From Desmodus rotundus (taxonomy: Eukaryota; Chordata; Mammalia; Chiroptera; Phyllostomidae): a DNA stretch of 64,000 nucleotides. Positions 23,955 through 35,594 of this stretch are shown here, piece by piece. The stretch covers positions 12,716,934 to 12,780,933 of the forward strand of contig NC_071398.1 in NCBI RefSeq assembly GCF_022682495.2, in the 5' to 3' direction. The notes beneath the pieces were generated by a model. The model did not search any database and was not told the origin of the DNA. It saw only the letters and a list, made by a program, of their open reading frames with translations. The first letter of the stretch is position 1, and each line of letters begins with the position of its first letter. The position numbers and the translations under genes were made by a program.

Positions 23955-24430
23955 CAGCATAAATCATTCATGAATTACTCACTTATCAAAATGTTGTAAA
24001 TGCTGATTGTGCACTTTGCTGGGCACCAAGGAAACCAACATAAACATGAGAGATGTGTTTTAAAGGCTCTATCACCTATATGAATGCACACTTAGGAGGT
24101 GTGCACATATGTTTACATACCAGTACATTGAAGTATAAGTAAAAGAGTGGGCAGTAGTGTAGGGACACATCAGGGGTGGGGGCAGGTCAGAGAAACTTTC
24201 AAATACTTGAGTACTGAAAGCTTTCTAAATTGATACGTCAGATGAAAGGAATAGTCCCAGAAGAGGTAGGAGCAGAAACAAATGCACAGAATAAAGATAA
24301 ACAAATGGTCAAGCAGCAAAGACTGGTGCTTACCTAGGAGGAAAAATAGACGAGGGAGCGAGCGCTAGGCAGGAGCCAGGCCTTGGAGGTTCTTGTGGGC
24401 CATGCAATGGTGATAGGCAGATGCTGAAGG
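23955..24430 (-). repeat. L2 LINE, antisense
   Basis: Runs from 'gcactttgctgggcaccaag' through 'ggtcagagaaactttcaaat' and 'ggaatagtcccagaagaggt' to 'gccaggccttggaggttctt', the antisense L2 order. Confidence 0.52.
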
Positions 24431-24450
24431 ACATTTATAGGGAGTTATAT

Positions 24451-24621
24451 CAGTGGTGCTTAGCCCCAATGTCAGAGTCAACTGATGAGCTGTAGCAACT
24501 CCAACACCTAGGCCCTCCTGTAAATGAACGGAGTTGGGACTTCAAGAGACTGGCCCTGGTCATCAGTATTTTATAAAACTTTCCCGGTGATTCTAATATT
24601 TAGCAGTGTGTGAGAATTGGC
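24451..24621 (+). mobile_element. MER5-type hAT element
   Basis: Starts 'cagtggtgcttagccccaat' and includes 'gactggccctggtcatcagt' and 'ttcccggtgattctaatatt', ending near 'tgagaattgg'. Smaller and more diverged than the copy at 23331. Confidence 0.66.
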
Positions 24622-25769
24622 ATATTCCAGCATTTTATTTGCTCATAGTCAAGATGGTCTGGCATCCAGGTTCAAGGGCGGATGAAAGTAGAAAAACTGA
24701 AAGCAGGGAGGTCAATTAGCAAGGTTTTGCAAGAGTGCTGGAAAGGTGGTAAATGCTGACCTTGGTGGTGTCAGTAGAAATGGAGAAAAATGAACTCTAA
24801 GGGGAATGTCAAGGAAGTAGCGTTTATAGAATGAGATTTCTGATCGAAAGTGTTGGACAAGGGACTAGGAGGAGAGTAACGGGCTCCCCGAGTCTCTGCT
24901 ACGGCCACAGCTCATTTAGCTTTCCCTTCTTCTCAGTCCCGTAGGGTCCCCGGACAAGTTCTGCAGAGCAGATACAGATTGAGCAAGACTTTGCTTTTTT
25001 GTGCGGTAGGCCCGGTCACCTCCCTGAGCAATCAGCCTGATACCAGGGTCCTAAGCAGCACACCATGGAAGTTTTCTTCCATTTGCAAACTGGTCATACT
25101 TTTATGGCAAATAGCCAAGCACTTTTGGCAAAGAGAGCATTTCCATAAAAGCTACTCTGATTTTTTTTTTTCCCTTTCTATTTTAAAGTACATCTACATC
25201 TGGGGGAAATGGCAGGTAAAGTTCTCGCTGAAATTTACTGCATGGTTTAATACCTCCATTTTTCAAAACGTCAGCTGCCAAACACACAGCATAGGCCAAC
25301 ATTGTTTCTAGGGAGCGAGGAGCTTGCCAACTCAGAAGATTGTCTCTGAAGGGAGTTTTAAGTATCCAAGAATGAACAAATTTTTCCTCTCCAAATTGAT
25401 GTCTGTCAAGGCGAAAGTACAGGAAAAACCAGGGTGGGCCCCGTTGTCTTGTAATTGCAACTGTGACATTGCAAAAAATGGCCTGTGTTTTTCTCGTTTT
25501 TTTATGGAAGTGCTTTTGTGACTGTTTTCCAGAAGCAGTGAGTTCAAGTGAACACACGGGTTTAATTCTGATGTTGTGTTAATACTGTTAACTTTCACCC
25601 TTATAACAACAAACTGGTACACACAGAAGGTGTCATTACCGGTTTGCATTTGAAAACCCTTTGGCTTTTCCAGCATTGCATAGCTGGGAAACCAAGAACC
25701 AAACCACAGGTTCCAGATTCCATGTCCTAAAACTTTAGTTCACCTGCCCCTTCACCTCTGCCAGTAGTA
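24622..25769. other. Unannotated non-coding stretch
   Basis: No gene or named repeat. Frames of 110-124 codons overlap on opposite strands at 24979-25676 without splice or promoter context. Confidence 0.45.
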
Positions 25770-26110
25770 CCCAGTAGTCTGTCTTGGCCCATTCAGGCTG
25801 CTACAACAAAATGCCAGACATGCAGTAGGCATGTATTTCCCACACTTGTGGAGGCTGGAAATCCGAGAGCAAGGTGCCAACACGGTCAGGTGAAGGTCCT
25901 CTTCTGGGTGACAGACTTCTTGTCCTATGTTCACATGGCAGAAGGGACAAGGATGCTCTCCAGGGTCTTTTATAAAAACACTCATCTCACTCATGGGGTC
26001 TCCACACTCATGGTCTAACCACATCCCTAATGCCCTACCTTCTAACACGGGTCATCCTGGGCATTAGGATCCCTAACATGAATTTTACAGTCAGACCATA
26101 GCATAGCCCG
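25770..26110 (-). mobile_element. MST/MLT1-type MaLR LTR, antisense
   Basis: Nearly complete solo LTR in reverse: 'cccattcaggctgctacaac', 'cacttgtggaggctggaaat', 'cacatggcagaagggacaag', 'tctaaccacatccctaatgc' and a final 'gtcagaccatagca'. No internal retroviral sequence adjoins it. Confidence 0.82.
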
Positions 26111-26119
26111 CTGTGGGAA

Positions 26120-26295
26120 AGGTGCCGCCTTGAAATCAGAGCGATGAGTTTAAAACACAGCCCCTCCACTAGTGGGACCTTGAGTTCTCTGTGCCTCCGT
26201 TTAAATTTGGGTGAAGACACACATATCACAGGACACTTCTGGAGGTGGGATGAGATATCTAATGTTACACCCTCCCCGCTCCCATACCCCACACA
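26120..26295 (+). repeat. MIR SINE, sense
   Basis: 'tgggaccttgagttctctgt' and 'gcctccgtttaaatttgggt' are the MIR core in sense, followed by a diverged tail. Confidence 0.5.
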
Positions 26296-26762
26296 CATAC
26301 GCTTGCTCACCTACAAAACTGTGAGAAAGCAGGGATTCTGCCTGTTGAATCTGCTTTGTCTAGAGGCGCCATCTTCAGTGGTGGAAGAAATAAATTTGTA
26401 ACACAATTATCAAATACCTGAGAACAGATATGTTGTTTACTTCCTTGTCTGTGTGTTTTATCTTCTACATTCTTAACTGTAGAAGTTTCAAGGGACCTGA
26501 TTCTATAGCTTCTGTATAACAGACTCAAAGTTCTCAGGCAGCCTCAGCAAAAATCAAGCACATGGGATGTGACTGCACGTCCGTGGGGAGCAGCTGGTGT
26601 CTGAGGCGGTACATAAATAATAAATTTAGCATTTGAAAATCCTGCATAGGTCTTCTGATTAACCTAGACAACTTATAATAATTATGATAAACAGACATTG
26701 TCATTAAATATAGCAGCCATTTGATAAGATTAAGCATAATGCAATACATCTTCCTTTCCACC

Positions 26763-26870
26763 CGATTCAGTATAATAAATTACCCGTAGGCTTCTAAATA
26801 AAGCATTTTATAATTGAGAAAAACAGATCGATTTTTAGGGGTCCTTATTTATATGCAAAACAGACTTTTT
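26763..26870 (+). repeat. Diverged direct repeat, copy 1
   Basis: Shares an ordered series with 28258-28375: 'tcagtataataa', 'aagcattttataat', 'aacagatcgattttta' and 'agactttttcaga'. Copies are separated by about 1.4 kb. The family, if any, is unknown. Confidence 0.45.
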
Positions 26871-28257
26871 CAGAATGGTAAACTTGATTAAAATCTCTCT
26901 GAGTGCAACTCACAAATAACTTCTTCTCCCAAGCTATAACTATCCTATTAATGTATAATTTATTGCATACAAGGATAGTAAAATCCTAATGTGCTTATGA
27001 TCCAGATGGAAGAAAGAGTTAAACAGAGAAAACAACAAACCATATAAAATAGGAAGAAAATGGAATTGGCATTTCATGAATACTGCACGAGATAGTGTAC
27101 AGATGCTATAGGAAAACAGAGACCGGGGTAGAATGTTATAGTCAAATCAACCTCGGCAGAACCTACAAAGAGGTGAGTTTCCAGGGAGGCTGTAGCTATA
27201 GAGAGGAAAGAGGCCTAGCCCAGAAAAAGCACGAACAGCGCATTAGAGGTAGGGAACAGCTTTGCAGATGTGTCTTCTTTGAGTCTGTTTGCACCTGCTG
27301 ACCGTCCACTTTGGTCATTGCCCAACAACTGAGAAATGATGTTTGCCATTTACAAGAAAAGGAAACAGGACTTTTAACCAAAAGGACACATGAATGACAA
27401 GATCAACCTATGTCAGTGAAAGGCAAGCCCTAATTTCTGTCAATTATGACCTTTGCAATTACCCCCATCAGGTCAAGTCCATACGGCTCTCCTGGACCCC
27501 GCTTTAGAAGCAAATCCAGGGAAGATGTTCTCCCAGGAAGAAGAAGAGTTAAAGATTCAAAGTCCCTGATTCATGGCCTTCAACCAGCCTCGTCACGAGC
27601 CTGCATGTTATGGCACATAAAATTGGCTTTATTTCCTACTCAGAAATAGGGGCGGCTCCTGACAAAGGCACCCAGTATTGAGTCAGAGCACATGATTCTG
27701 TTTCTTCTCCAATGAAGTTCGTGTTTGGAAAGGGCCCCCAGAGTCATCTCTCAGGCTTAGAAGAAGTTGTTTACCTACTGAGATGGCTCCAAATGTTGCT
27801 TTGTCTTCATCTAAGCTTCAAACTCTTTCCTCTTCCTAGTATGACATCTGTCCGTTCCCTCAGAATTGCTTCTCTGTCACCAATGCGTGTGATTTCCAAT
27901 CCTGGGTGCCAAGAGAGTTTTTCAAAGTTGTTTCAAACAGTTTGAAATTATGAAATATTTCAGCTGTGTACAAAGACTAACAGTTATAAATGATACGCAT
28001 GGTTTATATAAATCCATTTTATTTAAAAGTATTAATTGGCCATGCAGAACTGAGGGACTATGCCCTCTGGATACAATGAGGAGCAAGGCGGACACAGCCT
28101 CACCCTTAAGTCAGACAATTAAAGAATACGGGCAATGATAATGTTTTATAAATGATGTGGTAGTGAAGGCCCAGGGCTAGGAGACACCATATGTCCAAAT
28201 AAAGGAAGGCTTTCTGAAGGGTGAAATAACATTTAGTCAAGTTAACATATCTTTCTT

Positions 28258-28375
28258 TCTTCTGGACTCAGCATAATAATACCCTTAAAATGCAGAATGA
28301 AGCATTTTATAATGGAACAAAACAAATCAATTTAGAGTCTATATTTGTAAGTGAAGCAGGGTTTTTGAGACTCAT
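28258..28375 (+). repeat. Diverged direct repeat, copy 2
   Basis: Matching series to copy 1: 'tcagcataataa', 'aagcattttataat', 'aacaaatcaattta' and 'agggtttttgaga'. Confidence 0.45.
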
Positions 28376-28854
28376 ACACTGGTATGGGGTCAGAAAGAGT
28401 GCTCCGGATGGACGGATGGACAGGAGAGTCCGGGTGGGAGGAAAGGTGGGGCCGCTGGGCCTCCCATCCCGTGGTGCTTCAGGTGAACGGTGATGGTGGA
28501 AGTGCTTGGTGTTCAGGGTCAAGCCCCGCACACAGCAAGGGTGCAGCACAGGTACCATGCTGTAGCCTCACGACCTCTGGTTCTTTTCAAATGAGAGTAT
28601 CTCAAATAAACCTTTACCTGCTGACAAGCCCGGAACATGAGATTTTGTCAAGATGTATTTGCTTAAAGTTAAATATTATCTCAGCACACTCATTTTTCTG
28701 GCTAAGCAGGATTGTTAGACTTAGTGCTACTATTTTGATGGAAAAAATAAAACGGAGAAAAGGATGCTGATACTGCGTGCCTTTGCATAGTTCCAGGTTT
28801 GGGCAGCAAAGGCCAGTTGTGATGGGGCCAACAGGCAGATGTGGGAGATAGAAA

Positions 28855-28990
28855 GAGAGCTGGACCCGTGCCCTCTCTCTGTGTGTGGAAGCTCAGTCGT
28901 CTTATATGTAAGACGGGCATAGAAAGACCTTCCTTCTCACAGGGTTTACCAAACATGACAAGATCTGTAAACTGTAAACATGCTCTAAAG
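28855..28990 (+). repeat. Possible MIR SINE, sense
   Basis: A 'tcgtcttatatgtaagacgg' block preceded by 'gtgccctctctctgtgtg' resembles the MIR 'catctgtaaaatggg' region. Weak. Confidence 0.3.
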
Positions 28991-29039
28991 GTAATACAAA
29001 AATCTGGGATCATTGTGTACAAGTCAGAGTTCCTGGTGG

Positions 29040-29430
29040 AGCAGAATTTTCCAAGCTAATTCATTGTCCTCTTAAATTGCATTATGGGCAAGTCCCAACC
29101 AAGGCCATTCTGTAAAACGCCTAACCAGTATTCCTCAAAATTGTCAAGGTCATGAACAACAAGAAAAGTCTGACAAACAGTCACAGCCAAGTACGCCGGA
29201 TGGGATCCTGAAGCAGAAAAGGACAGGAGATGAAAACTAAGCAAATTTAAGTGTGGATGTTAGTTAATACAGTATCAATGTTGGTTCATTCATTTTAGCA
29301 TATATACCATTACATAAGATTTGAGTAAAAGGGGGGACTGGTTGGGGAATATGTGGGAACTACCTATATCTTCACAATTTTTCTATAAATCTAAAAACTG
29401 TTCCAAAGGTTCTATTATTTTTTTAATAGC
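29040..29430 (+). mobile_element. Old L1-type 3' UTR fragment, sense
   Basis: Contains 'gaaaagtctgacaaac', 'tgggatcctgaagcagaaaa', 'tagttaatacagtatcaatg' and 'atatgtgggaactacctata', a series I associate with the 3' UTR of old mammalian L1 subfamilies. A different ancient repeat is possible. Confidence 0.5.
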
Positions 29431-29439
29431 ATTATGGAA

Positions 29440-30000
29440 AACCCCATTCATTGATTTAGCCAACAAATATGTGCTGGGTGGCTCGCATGCCAAGCGCAGT
29501 GTTCTGGGAGCTGCTGATAGGGCAATAAACACAGTAAAGTCCTAGCCCTAACTCAAAGAGTTTGCGCAGCAGTGGGGGAGAGAAGTGTAATGTAAATGTA
29601 TTTAAAATTATATCACGTGGTGCTGGAAAAAGAGACAGCATACAAGTGAGGGCATGAGAGATTGACAAGGGGACTGGGGAGGCCCCTCGAAGGAGGAGGC
29701 ACGGAGCAGGCAGGAATCCATGGGTGAAGAGAGGTAGGTAGCCATGTAAACAACCATGGGATGAGAGCGTCCTACGCAGAGGCGACAGTAGGTGTGAGAG
29801 CTCTGAGACCACAATGGGCTCAGAGAGAACTCGGGACAGTGAGGAACCCACTGTCCCTGGGAAAAAGCCAGAGGGGTCGGAGTGGGAGCCAGGAAGTCAG
29901 AGAGGCAATCAGACTCTATATTGTGCAGGGCCTCCGAGTCAAAAATAATTACTTTGGATTTTATTCTCAGTATGCCGGGAGGCCCCCGGAGGATTTGTGC
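29440..30000 (-). repeat. L2 LINE, antisense
   Basis: Begins 'cattcattgatttagccaac' and proceeds through 'gtgttctgggagctgctgat', 'aaagtcctagccctaactc', 'ggcacggagcaggcaggaat' and 'ttactttggattttattctc'. This is one of the longest L2 relics here and explains the overlapping minus-strand frames at 29456-30051. Confidence 0.58.
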
Positions 30001-30074
30001 TGGAGAGAGAAATATTTTCAATTCCCAACACTTTGCTATAGAAAATGTCAATCATACCAAAAAGTTGAATAACT

Positions 30075-31465
30075 TTTACAGTTGAATACATATGTACCCA
30101 TCACTTAGATTCTATAATTGTTTTGCTACAGTTGTTTTAGCACTTAGCTGTCTGTTCACTTATCTGTCAATCTCATTTTTTGATGCACTTCAAATTGTTT
30201 CAGACATGAGTATAATTCTTCCCAAACACTTCAGCACATCATTAACTAAAGTTCAATATTAGTTTATGATTCTTTATATTTTTTATAAAATGTACATGCG
30301 TTGAAATGTACAAACCTTAAGGTATCTGTTGCATGAGCTTTGACAAATGTATACACCTGTGTAGCCAACCCCTGTTAGGGTATGGAATATTACATCATCC
30401 CCAAAGCTTATCTCACATCCCATCCCAGTCCATTTTCATGCCCAGCCACTACCTCTTTCCTCTTCACTGAGGTGCAATTGACAGATATATTCGTAAGATA
30501 TGTGAAGTGTATGCTGTGATGATATGGTATGTAGATACATCGAGGAAGAATCCCCCCCATCAGGTCAATTAGCACATCCATCCCCTGACATATTTATCTT
30601 TTCTTTTTTGTTGTTGCTGAGAACAGTTCTACTCTCTGCAAATTTCAGTTACACAATACAGTGTAGTCATGATGTTATACATTAAATCCTCGGACCTTAT
30701 CCATCTTACAGCTGAAGAGTTTCTACCCTTTACCAACCTCTCCCTGGTTACCCCACCCATTTCTTGTCTGTTTCTATCTATCGGACTTTCCTGTTTTAAA
30801 GATCCTACATATATATAAGTAATACAATGTGGTATTTGTCTTTTCTCTGGTTTATTTCACTTTCCATAATGCCTTCCAGGTTTATCCATAGCAAGAATTT
30901 CTTCTTTTTTACAGCTGAATAATACTGAGTTGTGGCATTTGTGTGTGTGTGTGTGAATTTCATTTATCTATTCATTAATCCATCAGTGAAAACTTAGGTT
31001 ACTTCTGTACCTTGGCTGTCGTGAATCATGCTGCTATGAACACAGGAGTGCACGTATCTTTGAGAGAATGATTTCATTTCCATTGGATATGTACCCAGAA
31101 GTAGGATTACTGCATTGTATGGTAGTTCTATATTTTAATTTCTTGAGTAACCTCTATAATGTTTTTCTCGGTCCATGTATCAGTTTACATTCCCACCGAC
31201 AGTATAAAAGCCTTCCCTTTCCTCTGCATCCTCTCCAACATTAATCTTTTATCTTTTTGATAATAGCCATCCTAATTGGTGTGAGGTGATATCACATGAG
31301 GGTTTTAATTTACGTTTCCCTGATGACTGGCGATGCTGAGCACCTTTTCGTGTGCTGTTGGCCATTCATGTGTTCCCTTTGGAAATATCAATCTTGGTCC
31401 TTTGCCCATTTTTCAATCGGGTTATTTATTTTTCGCTACCAAGCTGTGTGAGTTCTCTCGCCTAC
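30075..31465 (-). mobile_element. Ancient L1 3' region, antisense
   Basis: About 1.4 kb reading as the reverse of an old L1 3' UTR plus the end of ORF2: 'gaggtgcaattgacagatat', 'caattagcacatccatcccc', 'tatgtacccagaagtaggat', 'acattcccaccgacagtata', 'attggtgtgaggtgatatca' and 'tttccctgatgactggcgat'. Part of 30080-30470 may be a second, related element. Frames are destroyed. A (GT)n run lies at 30940-30955. Confidence 0.85.
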
Positions 31466-31715
31466 TTTTAGAAGCAACCTGTATACAGTAGTGCCAGTGT
31501 ATTTATGTAGGGGAACTAAAGACAGAGCTGGACAGAAAGTTGTTCAAGGAAGGTTATAGCAGCTTTACTGATAATACTCCAAACTGGAAACATCCCAGTT
31601 GTCCATCAACAAATAAATCAATAAAATAAAACAATGGAATATTAAAAATGGTATGCTCATTGCATTAGAAAGCAACTATTAAATCATGGAATAATATGGG
31701 TAAATGTCAAATATA

Positions 31716-32491
31716 TTGGGTTGGCCAAAAAGTCTGTTTAGTTGGGTTTTTTTTTTTTTGTAAAATAAGAGACACTTTTTTTTTTCATTTTCATCAATAA
31801 CTTTATTGATTTGGATGTCTTGAGTATGTTGGCTATCTCCAACATGGTATAACATTGATTGTTCTCAATTAATGTGTCAATTTGATTGCTGTCAACTTCA
31901 ACTGGTCTACCTGACTGTGGAGTGTTGTCCAGCGAGAAATCTCCAGCACAAAGCTTCACAAACCAGTTTTGACTTGTTCAGTCAGTCACAGCACCTTCTC
32001 CATACACTGCACAAATCTTTTTTTTTACATTTCAGTTGCATTTTTACCTTTCTTGAAATAATAAAACATAATATGCCAAAAGCATTGCGTATTTTCTTCT
32101 ATCTTCAAATTAAAATGGCTACCCCCAAATTCATCAATTTTGATGTTTTTTTTAGTATTTTATTTATTTTTAAACAGAAGGGAAGGGAGGGAGAAAGAGT
32201 GGGAGAGAAACATCAATGTTTGGTTGCCTCTCATATGCCCCACACCAGGGAACCTGGCCCGCATGTGCCCAGACTGGGAATTGAACCAGCGACCCTTTGG
32301 TTCACAGGTCAGTGCTCAATCCACTGAGCTACTCCAGCCAGGGCCAATTTTTGATGTTTTTTAAGTACACACTGATGTGACAGCTGTCACAATATAATCT
32401 AACAAAATTGTTTTGAATGAAGTTAAAGACAACTAAGCACTACTAGAGCCATCTTACAGAAAAAAACAAATGAACTTGTCGGCCAACCCAA
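31716..32491 (-). mobile_element. Internally deleted mariner, TA-flanked
   Basis: Terminal inverted repeats begin 'ttgggttggcc' on the left and end 'ggccaacccaa' on the right, flanked by TA at 31714-31715 and 32492-32493, the mariner target duplication. On the minus strand an open piece (31959-31738) shows transposase N-terminal helix-turn-helix sequence ('SGRPVEVDSNQIDTLIENN' and 'EIANILKTSKS'), then jumps to the 3' end: the catalytic region is missing. Without the SINE the element is about 580 bp versus about 1.3 kb for an intact mariner. Non-autonomous relic. Confidence 0.94.
32153..32344 (-). mobile_element. Ves-type SINE inside the mariner, antisense
   Basis: Reverse Ves: 'agtattttatttattttta', 'agagaaacatcaatgtttgg', B-box complement 'ggaattgaaccag', head complement 'ctactccagccagggc'. 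Flanked by near-identical copies of 'caattttgatgttttttt' (32135-32152 and 32345-32362) that are mariner sequence, proving it inserted after the mariner. Confidence 0.94.
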
Positions 32492-32600
32492 TATCCTACT
32501 CAGTAGAAGAAGCTGGACACAAACAACATTATATAGCCTATAATGCCATTTAAATGAAGTTCTTGAGAAGAAAAAAATTAACCCATTTAAATTAATTAAT

Positions 32601-33019
32601 TAAAAATAACAATAACAGAATTTGACTTTTTAAAGGACAACCTTACTTGCTTTGGGTAGAAAAGCCTTTGTTCAGTTGCACGAAAGCAAGAGATACCTTC
32701 CTGCTTTGGACCCAGCTCCTGGGTTCTGTATTAGTTAGTGCTCAACAACTGTTGAATGAGCAAATGAAGGGCTCAATAAGATGACAGGGTCTACGGCATC
32801 CTTCTCTGGAGTGGGAACTCTCTGGGGCGACCCTACCTCGAAATTCTCCAATCTGAAACCCCTGAGGCAGCACCTCCACCCTCTTCTTTTCTCAAAGCTT
32901 CACCAAACAAAACACCTTTGTTCATTGATCTGAAACATGCAGGCTAGTTTCCAGCAGTGCTTTTAGAGGCTCCTTGTTCATCTCTGTCTCAGGTACCAAT
33001 GACATTACAACAATTTATA
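32601..33019. other. Unannotated non-coding stretch
   Basis: Only a weak L2-tail-like phrase near 32730-32770 ('agtgctcaacaactgttgaa'). Confidence 0.35.
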
Positions 33020-33240
33020 TTTCGCAGCATTTATTGGGCTCTTACTGCATGATGAACCCTTAAGCTAGGGGTCGGGAGACAGAGGTCATCATACATGATG
33101 ATTCCTGGAGCAGGCCATCCTGGGGGAGGCATAAAAGCGACAATGTGATAAAGCTCTGGGTGGAAATAAGAACAGAGGCATCTAAACCAGACTGGGTGGG
33201 AGCATGGGGATAATCAGATAAGCCTTTCATATGCTTGGTC
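33020..33240 (-). repeat. L2 LINE fragment, antisense
   Basis: 'cagcatttattgggctctta' and 'gggtcgggagacagaggtca' followed by 'aagctctgggtggaaataag' fit an antisense L2 start. Confidence 0.42.
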
Positions 33241-33464
33241 TGCAGATCATCAAGTACAGAATGTATTAATTAACATTGATTATAAACATATGTGATACCC
33301 ATGACAAGCCAGCATGCAAACCTCTTCTGTGAACAGGTGTTATGAAACTTAATTATCCTTTGTGCAACTAATATATCTAAGAAAAAGATTACTCACTAAG
33401 TTAAAGCTCTGTTAGATCTCCCTTTGTTCTTAGAATAGGCAAAAGATTTTTAGTTTTTTATATA

Positions 33465-33775
33465 AACAGTTCATTTTTGTAAACAAAGAAATCACATATA
33501 ACTCTCTCACCCAACCATGTATAACCATGCTTAACATTTAATATCCAATGTGCATTTGTATTATGCTTCTGAGATTATATTCTGTAAGGTTTGTGGGGAC
33601 CTACTTTTGCATATAATTAATATCACCGATAATTTTCTCAGCCAGTTAATATATGTCTACCTTGTCACTTTAATTGATTACACAATATTCCATGGCATGG
33701 ATATAACATGATTTGTATACTCAATCCCCTATTGGTGAACATTTAGGTTATTTTCAGTTAGTTCTTCACTTTTAA
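33465..33775 (-). mobile_element. Old L1 fragment, antisense
   Basis: 'cacaatattccatggcatgg', 'caatcccctattggtgaaca' and 'tttaggttattttcagttag' are landmarks of the reverse of an old L1 3' region. Confidence 0.62.
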
Positions 33776-33799
33776 GATGTGGATTTCTTAATTTTGCCT

Positions 33800-34000
33800 A
33801 CAAAGGAGGCTTAGCCAGATGAATGCCCCTGTATTACTTTCAGAACGCCATTTAAACAGTGCTGTCCTGTTCCCCTCTAATGGAAGGTTATAAATGGCAC
33901 TGCTTAGTGAACAGAAAGGGCTTCTAAAAGCTCAGGTGCTACCGAGCAGCTGATGCTTGCACTATTTCAGCCTACCTAATGCAGGGATCATTAATCAAGG
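33800..34000. other. Repeat-free block, possible conserved element
   Basis: Complex sequence with no repeat signature, containing 'gcatcattaatc'-like and 'ggttataaatgg' words. Proposed only on composition. Confidence 0.2.
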
Positions 34001-34059
34001 CACAGGTCCCAACCTACGAAGAAGCAGTGGGGGAGGGGGGAAAGACACCTGGCTCTGAG

Positions 34060-34225
34060 TACAGGTAACCAGTGAGTGTTAGTTCTGTGACCTTGGGTAA
34101 GTTATGTAGCCTTTCCAAAGCTTCATTTCACAGCTACCAAATGGAAATATTAATCCTTCATCCTTATATGAGGAAATCATGAAATAAGGACTGTGGGTAA
34201 AATTAAATGCATTGTCGAGGCTATT
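34060..34225 (+). repeat. MIR SINE, sense
   Basis: 'tctgtgaccttgggtaagtt', 'atgtagcctttccaaagctt' and 'ctaccaaatggaaatattaa' in MIR order. Confidence 0.65.
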
Positions 34226-35594
34226 TACTTAAAGCTTTGTCCACATTTCCTGATATTCCTGAGGATATCTGATGCATAGAGTAGAACTTTGGGCAAAAGT
34301 TAAATTGTTTAATAAACAAACAAAAACCCCTTAAACTATGGCTTCATAGAGGTGGCGCTGAGATTTCTCTAGGGGACTGCAGCCTTCCAAGGCTGTCACA
34401 CACAAAGAGGAAGTTTTTCTTAGTCTCACTCACCTCCTAGTAGACATTAGGCCAGGTACCCCAGGAGGCAGGCTGAAACCTAGGTCTCAGAGAAAGGGCC
34501 AGACTTGGACAGGAAGCAGAGAAGGGGCTGTGCTGTGGTATACCTGAGACAGAGAACGATTATGCCACCGTCACTGTATCCTTCGTGGCATTTGCCATCA
34601 TTGGGATAAAGCCACTTACACTTAATTGATTATCAAATAGGATCTTCCGAATTAGAATGGCTGCCAGACAGAAACTGAACCTCTTCAGCCCACCTCCTTG
34701 AACTCCCCCAGCTAAGAATAATGATCAAATGGCATGGTGGGTGGAACCTGCTATAACCATAGTGCTGGAGACAGTGAAAATTCTCTTGTTATTGATTTAC
34801 TTTGTTTTTCTTCAAGCTAGCTTCACATATTGGCAAAATAGTGCCGTATGGTTTACAAAGAATATGTTTCTTCTTTTAATTTATTTCGTTTAATTATTTC
34901 GTTTAATCTTCACTTTGTGTGATGTGTGTTATTGGATTCATCTTACACATTATAATGGAAAGTCCAAAGTGCATGCAACAGCTGAATCAGGTCTCTGAAT
35001 CGTAGGCTGGTACCAGTGATAACTTTTCCTACCATGTATGTGGGGGAGTATGATGCTATGAACCTGTAGGGGAGAAAAAGCTACCTTTCCTCTACCCTTC
35101 CAGGTTCCTAGCTGGGACCACCCTCCTTCCCCCTCCCCCATAATAAAAGACAGACTGATGGGAGAAAATAAACAATTTTAATTACATATATATGTACATA
35201 CGAGAGTCCCACAAAGATATGAGACTCAAAAGGCAGCCAGATGATGGAGGTGTGTACACTGTTCTGAGTTAAGGAAAGAGCTGAGGGTCTGGAGCCTCCA
35301 GGGAGCAAGGCAATCCGTGCAGATATGAGAAGAGGAAAGGGTTGGTCAACAAAGATTGCCCTGCAAGCAGATGAATCTCTCTGGTGAGAAAGTTGTCTTT
35401 GGTAACAGCTCTCTTCCTGGTACAGAACCCCCATTCTAGCGTCAATTTCTCTTACAAAACAGTAACTTCTACTCTGTTTTTAGAACTACTCTTAAATCTA
35501 GTTTCTCAGAATAATCCTATGCCAAGGAAGCCCATGTTGAGGTGGCTTACTCTACCCTTGCAGCCTCTGGAGACCAGGTGAGCAGGGAGTTTGC
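34226..35594. other. Unannotated non-coding stretch
   Basis: No gene. 35140-35580 has an even, LTR-like texture, but I cannot match it to a family with confidence. Confidence 0.4.

Larger units (their letters stand above)
26296..28854. other. Long unique-looking stretch
   Basis: No gene. AT-rich from 26600 to 27080 with many ATTA/TAAT words. It holds a diverged direct duplication described separately. Confidence 0.4.
31530..32600 (+). mobile_element. Old L1 3' fragment, sense, interrupted by mariner
   Basis: Left part: 'agcagctttactgataatac', 'caaactggaaacatcccagt' and 'tgtccatcaacaaataaatc'. Right part after the mariner: 'agaagctggacacaaacaac' and 'ccatttaaatgaagttcttg'. Both are consecutive landmarks of an old L1 in sense, so the mariner at 31716-32491 split it. 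It overlaps in element coordinates with the antisense L1 to its left, so they are two insertions. Confidence 0.7.

Noticed and set aside
29608..30051. 147-codon minus-strand frame as a gene
   Set aside because: It lies on an L2 relic, and overlapping frames exist on both strands.
31738..31959. A domesticated mariner transposase
   Set aside because: Only the N-terminal DNA-binding part remains, the catalytic region is deleted and the frame ends in low-complexity lysines.
30075..32600. One L1 with a twin-primed 5' inversion
   Set aside because: The antisense and sense blocks cover overlapping element coordinates, so they are two insertions.
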